This document shows positions 8,740-15,895 of a stretch of 64,000 bases of DNA, piece by piece. This DNA comes from JAJZAM01 sp027391075 (lineage in GTDB: Bacteria > Actinomycetota > Acidimicrobiia > Acidimicrobiales > Palsa-688): NCBI GenBank assembly GCA_027391075.1, contig DAHYHI010000071.1, positions 191,217 to 255,216 on the forward strand. Reading direction: 5' to 3'. Numbering within the stretch: position 1 is the stretch's first letter; every line of letters begins with the position of its first letter. The translations under genes were made by a program, and so were the position numbers. Under the pieces are notes generated by a model, which was given only the letters and a program-made list of their open reading frames with translations, searched no databases and was not told the DNA's origin.

Positions 8740-9557
8740 TCGTCGAACCGAGCGGGTCCCTGCCCGCCGAGCCAGCGGAAATCAAGGCGTGCTGTGCCGC
8801 CGGGTACCAGTCCGACGTCGTGGCGCTGATCCTCGGGGAGAGCTACCACCCTGGAGGGTCTGCGCTTACCCGCCGGCTGGCCGTCGCCGTAGGCGTGTCC
8901 GCCGGCTGCGAGGTCCTCGACGTGGCCTCGGGACCGGGGTCCACAGCGATGCTGCTCGCACGCGAGTTCCGCGCTTCGGTGCTGGGTGTCGACCTGGGGG
9001 AAGGTGCGGTCGCTCAGGCGAACCGGCGAGCTGCCGACGCCGGCATGGCGGGTTACGGACCGGGGCAAGTGCACTTCGAGGTCGGCGATGCTGAGCGCCT
9101 CCCCATAGCCGACGCATCGGTCGACGTCGTGGTGAGCGAGTGCGCCCTGTGCACCTTCCCGGACAAGCTGGCGGCCGCAGCCGAGATGGCCAGGGTCGTC
9201 CGTCCCGGTGGCCGCATCGGGATCACCGACGTCGTCTTGGACCCGGACCGCCTCGACCCTGAGCTCGCCGACCTCGCCGGGTGGATAGCCTGCCTGGCTG
9301 ACGCCCGACCCGTGGAGGGTTACCGGGCCGTTTTCACCTCCGCTGGTCTTGAGACTGTCTCGGTGGAACGCCACGACCAAGCCCTCGGCGACATGATCGA
9401 CATGATAGACGCCCGGATCACCGCCCTGGCGATGGCCGATAGCGCTGCTTTAGCCGACGTGGACCTCCCGTCGGTACGGCGGCGGATTGCGGTCGCAAGA
9501 CGGGCGGTAGCCGACGGCGTCGCCGGCTACGTGCTCATGGTCGCTCGCCGGCCATGA
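8736..9557 (+). CDS. SAM-dependent methyltransferase, ArsM-like
   Basis: 273 residues, GTG start overlapping the radical SAM stop (GTGA). A class I Rossmann methyltransferase: motif I is VLDVASGPGSTAML near residue 58, then GDAERLPIADASVDVVVSE. The RVVRPGGRIGITDV segment and the cysteines in SECALCTF and IACLADARP recall the As(III) methyltransferase family. The N-terminus has a distinctive paired cysteine, KACCAAGYQSDVVALILGES, absent from ordinary ArsM. Coupling to the Tes-like radical SAM gene suggests they act on one substrate. Arsenic methylation remains an alternative; no arsenic resistance gene is nearby. Confidence 0.72.
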   Translation: MIVEPSGSLPAEPAEIKACCAAGYQSDVVALILGESYHPGGSALTRRLAVAVGVSAGCEVLDVASGPGSTAMLLAREFRASVLGVDLGEGAVAQANRRAADAGMAGYGPGQVHFEVGDAERLPIADASVDVVVSECALCTFPDKLAAAAEMARVVRPGGRIGITDVVLDPDRLDPELADLAGWIACLADARPVEGYRAVFTSAGLETVSVERHDQALGDMIDMIDARITALAMADSAALADVDLPSVRRRIAVARRAVADGVAGYVLMVARRP

Positions 9558-10422
9558 TCCTCGTCGCTGACCGTCTTGAGCGCTTAGGGTTGCGAAGTGC
9601 CCGTAGGGCGAGCACGGCTTGCATGGCCGCGGCCGGGCGCAGCAGAGCCGGACGGGGCACTTCCACCATCTCGCCTTTTGCGAAGCTCGCCACGGTCACA
9701 GCCGCTACGGGCGCGACCCAGGCAAGGCCAGCTGCCGCTAGAACCCTTCGATCCGTTTCGTTACGCCAGGCGAACCAGGCCCAGAAGGCGGCATCCGCCA
9801 ACGAGTCGGCGTAATGGCCGAACTGGGTGGGACCGGCGCGACGCGCGAGGATGCCGTCGGCTTTGTCCGACAAGATTGCAGCCACACCCAGCCATGGCCG
9901 GCCGCCTACCATGGCTGGCGAGTTTGCCACAGCCGGCAGGTTTGCCCGCAGCAGGGTGAGGGCGCTCGCCGAGCCGATCGACCGGCGCGGGCCGAGCATC
10001 CCGAGGTGTGTGACCGCCATCGCCCAGCTGATCCCCACCCAGGTACGACGAGGCCGGGCCAGTCGCGCCAGCGCAGCGTGCATTACCGTAATTTCCACTG
10101 CCGCCCACGGATGAGCGACCGCCTGGCGCACCGACCGGCGCCCGGTCGCCAGGGCGAACCGACCCCAACTCGCCACACCCCACCCGCCTGCCCGCAATCC
10201 TGCCAGAAGGTCATCGGTAGCCGCTCGGCTTTCGACCGCACCGATCCGATCTCCCCGGCCGGCAGACCGCGCCCTAAGCTGGGCGGACGACAAGAAAGCC
10301 ACGGCATTGGACAGTAGTGCGCGCCAACCCTTCCACGAACCCTCGGAGGGCTTGCGGTACCTCGGCTCAGGGAAGCGGCCATGAAAGGAGTCGAGGAGAT
10401 CGTGGTGATCGGCGGCGGCCAC
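9535..10422 (-). CDS. CDP-alcohol phosphatidyltransferase family membrane protein
   Basis: Up to 295 residues. The segment SDKADGILARRAGPTQFGHY followed by ADSLAD gives D-x2-DG-x2-AR-x7-G-x3-D-x3-D, one residue short of the usual spacing but with every metal and CDP-binding residue present. The C-terminal half is hydrophobic with several likely membrane helices. Enzymes of this class transfer a phosphoalcohol or phosphatidyl group from CDP-diacylglycerol or CDP-alcohol to make phospholipid head groups. The longest frame starts at 10422 and overlaps the divergent flavoprotein gene; GTG at 10302 would remove the overlap. The 3' end overlaps the methyltransferase end by 23 bp. Substrate not predictable. 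Confidence 0.78.
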   Translation of the reverse strand: MAAADHHDLLDSFHGRFPEPRYRKPSEGSWKGWRALLSNAVAFLSSAQLRARSAGRGDRIGAVESRAATDDLLAGLRAGGWGVASWGRFALATGRRSVRQAVAHPWAAVEITVMHAALARLARPRRTWVGISWAMAVTHLGMLGPRRSIGSASALTLLRANLPAVANSPAMVGGRPWLGVAAILSDKADGILARRAGPTQFGHYADSLADAAFWAWFAWRNETDRRVLAAAGLAWVAPVAAVTVASFAKGEMVEVPRPALLRPAAAMQAVLALRALRNPKRSRRSATRIMAGERP

Positions 10423-11928
10423 AACGGTCTCGTCGCAGCCTGCTACCTGGCCCGGGCCGGGCTTTCGGTGACTGTGCTCGAAGCCGCCCCGGCGGTGGGC
10501 GGAGGGTCACGCACCGAGGAGACGATCCCCGGATATCGCTTCGACACCCACTCCGCCGCGCACAACATAATCAACATGACGAGCATCCCCTACGACCTCG
10601 ACCTGCTCGGGGCCGGGTTGCGCTATGTCGAGATGGATCCGTTCGCGATCGGCGTGGCGCCCGACCAGCCGATCCTGCGCTTCTTCCGGTCGATAGAAGC
10701 GACTCTCAGCCACCTCGCCGTCGACGATCCCTCCGAAGCAGCCCGCTACGAGGCGTGGATGGACTGGGCGGTGCCGTTGGTCGACGCCGCCGTCGGGTTC
10801 CTCGAAGGGGGTGGTCCCCGCAGCGGGCTAGGAGCGGCGTTCGCTGCTACAAGAGCATTACGCCGCCTCGGCGGCCCGGCGTCTATGGCCGCGGCGACGC
10901 TGGCCCCTTACGGGTCGCTGCTGTCCCGGCTGTTCACCACCGAGCGGGTCCGGGCGCCGGTAGCCGCGTTCGCCGCGCACGCGTCGGTCGGGCCTGACGC
11001 GCCGGGCGGGGCGTACTTCGCCGTGTGGCAGGCCGCCTACCACCGTTTCGGGCAGTGGCATGCTCTCGGCGGCGCACAAGCCCTCGCCGACGCCCTCGCC
11101 CTGCGGCTCGCCTCCTACGGCGGCCGTGTGGTCACGGGTTGCCCTGTCGACGCCATCGAAACCCGGTCGGGGAAGGTGAGCGGGATTCGCGCCGTCGGCG
11201 GCGAACGCTACCCTGCGGACGCTGTCCTCGCTGCGATCCACCCCCAAGTAGCGCTCGACATGGTGGAGCCGTCACCGGACGGTGATTTGGTGGAGGGGCT
11301 GCGCGCCGCGCACACCGGAAACGCCGTGCAGCTAGTCGTGCACGTCGCTACGACAGCCCTGCCCGCCTACCAGGGGGCGCAACCCGGCGACTGGAACGGG
11401 CTGCAAAGCCACGTCGGAAGTATCCACGAGCTGTCCGCCGGCTTCGCCGAAGCGCAGGCCCGTCGCCTGCCCGTTCGCCCGCCGACCTACGCGTTCACAC
11501 CTAGCGCCCTCGACGCCGGGCTCGCCCCTCCTGGCCACCACACCGTCTATCTCGCCTGCCCGTGCGCGCCCGCGGCCGTCGACGGCGGATGGAGCGTGCA
11601 CGCCGAGCCTTTCGCCGAAGCCATGTTCGACCAGATGGAGGCCCACGCCCCTGGATTTCGGGACTCCATCGTCGACTGGCATATACGGACCCCCGAGTTG
11701 ATGGCAAGAGAGCTGCGCCTACCCGGCGCCCACCCGATGCATCTCGACATCACCTTGGACCAGCTCGGGCCGCTGCGGCCAACACGGGCGCTGGGGAACC
11801 ACCGCACCCCGGTCGCCGGGCTGCTCCTAGCCGGTGCCGGCAGCTCCCCCACCGGCGGGATATCCGGGCTACCGGGACGCAACGCCGCCCGAAGGCTCCT
11901 AGCCGACCTGAAGCACAAAGACCGGTGA
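10381..11928 (+). CDS. Phytoene-desaturase-like (CrtI/PYROXD2 type) FAD oxidoreductase
   Basis: 515 residues, ATG start. The N-terminal dinucleotide fold is VVIGGGHNGLVAACYLARAG (residues 8-27), followed by the CrtI-type VGGGSRTEE loop. The C-terminal FAD motif is LLLAGAGSSPTGGISGLPG. This is the carotenoid-desaturase-related amine-oxidase superfamily, often annotated as phytoene dehydrogenase or PYROXD2. No phytoene synthase or other carotenoid gene is nearby, so a role in carotenoid synthesis is not supported. The setting suggests desaturation or oxidation of an isoprenoid or acyl lipid. Confidence 0.82.
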   Translation: MKGVEEIVVIGGGHNGLVAACYLARAGLSVTVLEAAPAVGGGSRTEETIPGYRFDTHSAAHNIINMTSIPYDLDLLGAGLRYVEMDPFAIGVAPDQPILRFFRSIEATLSHLAVDDPSEAARYEAWMDWAVPLVDAAVGFLEGGGPRSGLGAAFAATRALRRLGGPASMAAATLAPYGSLLSRLFTTERVRAPVAAFAAHASVGPDAPGGAYFAVWQAAYHRFGQWHALGGAQALADALALRLASYGGRVVTGCPVDAIETRSGKVSGIRAVGGERYPADAVLAAIHPQVALDMVEPSPDGDLVEGLRAAHTGNAVQLVVHVATTALPAYQGAQPGDWNGLQSHVGSIHELSAGFAEAQARRLPVRPPTYAFTPSALDAGLAPPGHHTVYLACPCAPAAVDGGWSVHAEPFAEAMFDQMEAHAPGFRDSIVDWHIRTPELMARELRLPGAHPMHLDITLDQLGPLRPTRALGNHRTPVAGLLLAGAGSSPTGGISGLPGRNAARRLLADLKHKDR

Positions 11929-11938
11929 CCGCCGGCGG

Positions 11939-12352
11939 CTAGGGCACTCGGCCGCTCCGGGTAGAGCTACGGAACGGGGTGAGGTAGCCGATGCTCGCCA
12001 CGACGAACGGAACCGCATAGTTGGTGGCCACTCGTACCCAAGTCGATATCGACGGGTGGCCTGAGGCGATAACGGAACCTTCGTTAACGGCCGACAGAAG
12101 CGTGCCCACGACGCTCGACACGACCACACCGGTGCGGAAGGTGTAGCCACGAGCGACCAAGATCAACGCCTCAAGCGGAGAGGACCACGCCGGCGGTTGC
12201 CGCTTCAGCCCCCCGGCCGCAACGCTCCCGGCAGCGGCCTCCCCGGCTGCAGCATGCGCCGTGATGGAGGGGTCCACCCCGTGCGAAAGGGGAGCGTCAC
12301 CCACAAGTGCGGGCGGGTTGGGTGGGTCCGAGTTAGCTGACATTGCGGTCAC
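11939..12352 (-). CDS. Small membrane protein resembling nitrate transporter NrtS
   Basis: 137 residues. The first 55 are Pro/Ala-rich and probably disordered. After that come two hydrophobic stretches: VVVSSVVGTLLSAVNEG and ATNYAVPFVVASIGYL. The pattern G-T-L-L-x3-N-x-G followed by W-x5-T-x-x-V-P-F-x-V-x-x-x-G resembles the two-helix NrtS family, which transports nitrate or nitrite in some bacteria. The resemblance is from memory and rests on these segments only. The start overlaps the stop of the neighbouring zinc-finger anti-sigma gene by 4 bp, so the two are coupled; a stress-regulated membrane protein is an alternative. Confidence 0.5.
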   Translation of the reverse strand: MTAMSANSDPPNPPALVGDAPLSHGVDPSITAHAAAGEAAAGSVAAGGLKRQPPAWSSPLEALILVARGYTFRTGVVVSSVVGTLLSAVNEGSVIASGHPSISTWVRVATNYAVPFVVASIGYLTPFRSSTRSGRVP

Positions 12353-12609
12353 TGCCCCCCCTTGAGAGTCGAACCGTACCGCTTAGTACGGGCCAGGAGC
12401 AGCTCGGAAGGACGGCTCGTACCGGCACGTCCGAGTGCCGCCTTGATCAACACCAGCCACTCGGCGTCCTGGCTGCACGCCCAGCACGCTGCGAGATGCC
12501 GTCGGACCGCAACGGCGAGAGTCGGTTCGGCCTCGCCGTCGAGATAGGCTTCGACCCCTCTACGTAGGGCTCGGTGCTCTGGCGTGTTCACCAACATCCC
12601 TAAATCCAC
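12349..12609 (-). CDS. Zinc-finger (zf-HC2) anti-sigma-like protein
   Basis: 86 residues, GTG start preceded by a GGGGGGA ribosome-binding site. The motif RRHLAACWACSQDAEWLVL contains the H-x3-C-x2-C zinc site of ZAS anti-sigma domains, preceded by the helix containing EAYLDGEAEP. It has no transmembrane helix, so it would be a soluble anti-sigma factor, possibly redox or metal sensing. It is divergent from the ECF sigma gene and coupled to the NrtS-like gene behind it. A second ZAS protein (13222-13494) follows the sigma gene. Confidence 0.75.
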   Translation of the reverse strand: MDLGMLVNTPEHRALRRGVEAYLDGEAEPTLAVAVRRHLAACWACSQDAEWLVLIKAALGRAGTSRPSELLLARTKRYGSTLKGGQ

Positions 12610-12620
12610 TCCCCCCGGCG

Positions 12621-12638
12621 GGCATTCCCTGGAATGCC
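12621..12638. promoter_or_regulatory. Perfect 8-bp-arm palindrome in a divergent regulator promoter region
   Basis: GGCATTCC at 12621-12628 and GGAATGCC at 12631-12638 are exact inverted repeats with a 2-bp spacer, in the 55-bp gap between the divergent zf-HC2 gene (start 12609) and ECF sigma gene (start 12665). Each arm presents GGAAT outwards, resembling an ECF -35 element (GGAAC/T). On the plus strand a GGTT lies 17 bp further on. It may be an operator for a dimeric regulator or a pair of back-to-back ECF promoters; both are inferences. Confidence 0.6.
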
Positions 12639-12664
12639 GAAGCCGCTAAGGGGGTTCCACATGC

Positions 12665-13225
12665 GTGTACCAAGCAGGCGAGCGTCAGCGAGGGGAAGAC
12701 GCGTTCGCTCGCTACGTACTACCCGAGCTGGAGGTGCTGGCCAGGGTGGCGTTCTCGATCACCCGCAACACAGCGGACGCCGAGGACTTGGTCCAAGAGA
12801 CATTACTGTGCGCCTACAGGGCGATCGACCGCTTCGACGGCGCACATCCCCGGGCGTGGCTGTTCACTATCATGCGCAACGCCGAAGCGAAGCGACACCG
12901 CCGGCGACGGCCGCAGCTGCTGCGCGACCCGGCCCAGGCAGGGCGGGTCGAGTCCGCCGACCCCCGTGGAGGCGTCGCGTCCCCCGAGCAAGTTGTCGTC
13001 GGCGCGGAGTTCGACGCTGTGGTGGCTCAGTGCCTGGCCTCGCTTCCGGATCGACACCGCCAAGTAGTCGAGCTTGTCGACATCGACGGGCTGTCGTACG
13101 CCGAGGCGGCAGAAGTCATCGGAGTGCCGGTAGGCACGGTCATGAGCCGGCTGCACCGCGCCCGGACCAGGATTCGCCAGCGCCTGACTGCTGCTGGCCT
13201 CGCACCGAAGAGGAGCATGCGATGA
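12665..13225 (+). CDS. ECF-family RNA polymerase sigma factor
   Basis: 186 residues, GTG start. Sigma region 2 spans about residues 12-80 with NTADAEDLVQETLLCAYRAI and RAWLFTIMRN. Region 4 spans about 118-175 with LPDRHRQVVELVDIDGLSYA and VPVGTVMSRLHRAR, a helix-turn-helix for -35 recognition. Length and architecture match SigE/SigR-like ECF factors. The stop overlaps the following anti-sigma start (ATGA). It is the first gene of a five-gene run including a Cfa-family methyltransferase and an acyl-ACP desaturase, suggesting that membrane lipid modification is part of its regulon. Confidence 0.93.
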   Translation: MYQAGERQRGEDAFARYVLPELEVLARVAFSITRNTADAEDLVQETLLCAYRAIDRFDGAHPRAWLFTIMRNAEAKRHRRRRPQLLRDPAQAGRVESADPRGGVASPEQVVVGAEFDAVVAQCLASLPDRHRQVVELVDIDGLSYAEAAEVIGVPVGTVMSRLHRARTRIRQRLTAAGLAPKRSMR

Positions 13226-13494
13226 GAGTGTGGAACGCGACGGCGAGCCGGATGCGCTGCGTGGCGACGATGAGAGTGCTGCAAACCTACCTCGACGGTG
13301 CACTCGACGAGGTAGCGGCGCAGCGGGTCGCCGACCATCTCGAGGACTGCCGTCGCTGCGGTCTCGAAGCCGACGTCTATGCGGAGATCAAGACGGCGCT
13401 CGGCGAACAGGACCGGACGGTCGACCCTCGAGCGATCGAGCGGTTACGACATTTCGGTGAGCAGCTCGTACGGGGCGACGCGGCGGGGTCGTGA
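13222..13494 (+). CDS. Zinc-finger anti-sigma factor (ZAS domain)
   Basis: 90 residues, ATG start overlapping the sigma stop. LQTYLDGALDEVAAQRVADH followed by LEDCRRC forms the helix and H-x3-C-x2-C zinc site of RsrA/ChrR-type anti-sigma domains. There is no membrane helix. Coupling to the ECF sigma gene strongly suggests it binds and inhibits that sigma factor. Whether the zinc site senses thiol oxidation cannot be decided from sequence. Its stop overlaps the GTG start of the flavoprotein gene (GTGA). Confidence 0.85.
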   Translation: MRVWNATASRMRCVATMRVLQTYLDGALDEVAAQRVADHLEDCRRCGLEADVYAEIKTALGEQDRTVDPRAIERLRHFGEQLVRGDAAGS

Positions 13495-14864
13495 GGACCT
13501 ACGATGTCGCAGTCGTAGGCGGCGGCGCCGGCGGCTTGGCCGCCGCCCGGGCCGGGGCGCGCCGCGGGCTGCGCACCGTGCTCGTCTCTGACAGCGCTCT
13601 CGGCGGCGACTGCACTTTCACCGGCTGCGTCCCCTCCAAGACGCTGATCGAAGCCGCGGCCGATGGCCGGGAGTTCGGGGAAGCCGTCACCAAAATGCGC
13701 TCCGTTATTAGCCAGATCGCTGCTAGCGAGGACGCAAGCGTGCTGCGAAAGGAGGGTGTCGAGGTCGTGGAGGGCCGAGCCGGCTTCTCCGGCCCCCGCA
13801 CCCTGTCAATCGAAGGAAAGTCGATTCGGGCCGAGACAGTGGTCGTCGCCACCGGTTCCCGTCCCGCCGTGCCGCCGATCCAAGGCCTGGACACAGTCGG
13901 ATTCCTGACCAACGAAACGGTTTTCGATCTCGAAGAGCTACCCGCGTCGATAGCCATTCTCGGCGGCGGAGCCATCGGCTGCGAACTGGCACAAGCCTTC
14001 CGGCGCTTCGGGTCGCAGGTACACGTCGTCGAAGGCGAGGCTCGGCTGCTTCCACGAGAGGAACCCGAGGCCAGCGCCGTGCTAGCTGGCGCATTCGCCG
14101 CCGACGGTATCGGCGTGCACCTCGGCGCCGGGGTGACCCGCGTCGGTCCCGCAGAGTCCGGCGCGGGAGTCTGCCTGGAACGCTCGGACGGGTCGAGCGT
14201 TTGCGCCGATACGCTCCTGGTGGCGGTAGGCCGGCGCCCGAACACGGCCGGCCTCGAAGCCGGGGTGGGAGGTGTCGAGCTCGACGAGCGGGGTTTCGTG
14301 CGAACCGATCGTTTCCTAGCGACCAGCGCCCCCGGGGTGTACGCAGTCGGAGACGTAACCGGCCGCTTGCTGTTCACTCACGCGGCGGACGAGATGGGCC
14401 GCATCGCTGTCCGCAACGGCTCCTCCAAGCTCGGCCGGCTGGGGCGCCGGGCTTTCGTCGCCTCGTCAATCCCTTGGGTGACGTTCTGCGACCCGGAGGT
14501 CGCCAGGGTGGGACTGACCGAGGCGCAGGCCGTCGAGGCCGGGGGTAGGGTCGCCTTCGTTCCCATGTCGCAGGTCGACCGGGCGATCGCCGCTGGGAGG
14601 ACCGAAGGTTTCGTGAAGCTGATCGCCGGGCCCCGGCGCCTGCTGGGTGACAGCGGCGGCGGGCGCGTCCTCGGGGCGACGATCGTCGCACCCCGAGCCG
14701 GCGAGATGATCCACGAAGTGGCCCTTGCGATACGCACCGGCATGTTCACGGGCCGCCTCGCCCAGACAGTCCACGCCTACCCGACATGGTCGACGAGCTT
14801 GCGCCAGGCGGCAGCCAAGTTCTTCGTGGCCTCCGACGGCCACCCGAGCGAGTCCAACTCGTAA
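13491..14864 (+). CDS. Class I pyridine-nucleotide-disulfide oxidoreductase (MerA/Lpd-like)
   Basis: 457 residues, GTG start. N-terminal FAD motif VAVVGGGAGGLAAARAGARR, redox disulfide GGDCTFTGCVPSK (C-x4-C near residues 42-47), NAD(P) motif AILGGGAIGCELAQAF, and second FAD motif VYAVGDVTG. The C-terminus has the dimer-interface segment VHAYPTWSTS where lipoamide dehydrogenase has H-P-T-L-S-E, so the catalytic His-Glu pair is missing. The paired terminal cysteines of mercuric reductase are also absent. It is therefore neither a standard Lpd nor MerA. Its place in the sigma-linked operon before the Cfa-family gene suggests an electron-transfer or redox role there. Confidence 0.83.
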   Translation: MRTYDVAVVGGGAGGLAAARAGARRGLRTVLVSDSALGGDCTFTGCVPSKTLIEAAADGREFGEAVTKMRSVISQIAASEDASVLRKEGVEVVEGRAGFSGPRTLSIEGKSIRAETVVVATGSRPAVPPIQGLDTVGFLTNETVFDLEELPASIAILGGGAIGCELAQAFRRFGSQVHVVEGEARLLPREEPEASAVLAGAFAADGIGVHLGAGVTRVGPAESGAGVCLERSDGSSVCADTLLVAVGRRPNTAGLEAGVGGVELDERGFVRTDRFLATSAPGVYAVGDVTGRLLFTHAADEMGRIAVRNGSSKLGRLGRRAFVASSIPWVTFCDPEVARVGLTEAQAVEAGGRVAFVPMSQVDRAIAAGRTEGFVKLIAGPRRLLGDSGGGRVLGATIVAPRAGEMIHEVALAIRTGMFTGRLAQTVHAYPTWSTSLRQAAAKFFVASDGHPSESNS

Positions 14865-14887
14865 CCCCCGTCGGCTACTGTGCGGGC

Positions 14888-15895
14888 GTGAACTACGCGC
14901 GGGCCACCTCGCAAGAGCCTCACAACCCTGAGACGCCACAAGGCGAGACGCTTGGAGCGTCGAGAGCGGCCATCGAGCACCATTACGACGTCGGCCGGGA
15001 TTTCTACGGGCTGTGGCTGGACTCTGAAATGGTCTACTCGTGCGCGATGTGGGCCGACGGCTCTCCCCCCGATGGCGACCTCGAAACCGCGCAGAAGGCC
15101 AAGATGGCATGGCACGCCGAGTCGGCGCACGCGCAAGGGGCCGCCCGGGTGCTCGACGTGGGATGCGGGTGGGGAGCCCTCGCCCGTCACCTGGTAGCCG
15201 AGCACGGGGTCGAGCACGTGACGGGCCTCACTTTGAGCGCTGACCAGGCGGCCTACGTCGCATCTGGGTTGGGTTCCGCCGGTCCCGGCCCGCGACAGGG
15301 CCGGATCGAGGTGCGCCTCGAGGACTGGCGTGACCACCGCCCGGCCGCGCCCTACGACGCGATCGTGTCGGTGGGAGCATTCGAGCATTTCGCCCGCCAT
15401 GGCCTAGAGCGAGCCGAGCGTCGGGCGGTTTACCGGAGTTTCTTCGATGCGGCTGGCGGCTGGATCAGACCGGGGGGTTGGATGTCGCTTCAGACGATCG
15501 CATACGACGACGCCGACCCCGACAAGGTCCGTAACTTCGACTTCCTCACCGAGGAGATATTCCCAGAGTCTGGGCTTCCAACCCTCGCCGACGTGGTGGT
15601 CGCAGCGGAGCCGAGCTGGAGGATCGTCAAGCTGCGATCGGACCCCGACCACTACGCCGCCACGTTGCGGATCTGGCAGGACCGCCTCGAAGCCAACCGC
15701 GGACCCGCCACCGACCTCGTCGGCAGGTCGACCTACCGCCGCTACGCCCGGTACTTGAGATTGTGCCGGGCACTTTTCGATCAGAGAGCCTGCACTTTGT
15801 ACCGCATAAGCCTGCAACGGCGCAACGCTGCGACGCTTTCGGAGCAACAGCCCACGCCGGAGGGGGCCGCGAGCGGCGGGGACCGCCGACCATGA
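14888..15895 (+). CDS. Cyclopropane-fatty-acid-synthase-family (Cfa/CmaA-like) methyltransferase
   Basis: 335 residues from GTG at 14888; longer in-frame starts lie inside the upstream gene. The Cfa signature HYDVGRDFYGLWLDSEMVYS is followed by CAMW, then SAM motif VLDVGCGWGALARHL and SVGAFEHF with the conserved Glu. These enzymes transfer a methyl group from SAM to the double bond of a phospholipid acyl chain. The usual bicarbonate-site His in the L-L-H-T-I segment is Gln here (MSLQTIAYDD), so the product may be a methyl-branched or methylene chain rather than a cyclopropane. Its stop overlaps the acyl-ACP desaturase start (ATGA). Confidence 0.85.
   Translation: MNYARATSQEPHNPETPQGETLGASRAAIEHHYDVGRDFYGLWLDSEMVYSCAMWADGSPPDGDLETAQKAKMAWHAESAHAQGAARVLDVGCGWGALARHLVAEHGVEHVTGLTLSADQAAYVASGLGSAGPGPRQGRIEVRLEDWRDHRPAAPYDAIVSVGAFEHFARHGLERAERRAVYRSFFDAAGGWIRPGGWMSLQTIAYDDADPDKVRNFDFLTEEIFPESGLPTLADVVVAAEPSWRIVKLRSDPDHYAATLRIWQDRLEANRGPATDLVGRSTYRRYARYLRLCRALFDQRACTLYRISLQRRNAATLSEQQPTPEGAASGGDRRP

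Noticed and set aside
10381..11928. Carotenoid biosynthesis (crtI) assignment
   Set aside because: No crtB, crtE or cyclase nearby and the protein fits the broader PYROXD2/CrtI-like group.
12634..13494. A 286-codon plus-strand open frame covering the sigma gene
   Set aside because: Its first 196 codons are Arg/Pro/Ser-rich and out of frame with the clear ECF sigma protein; only its last 90 codons (the anti-sigma factor) are real.
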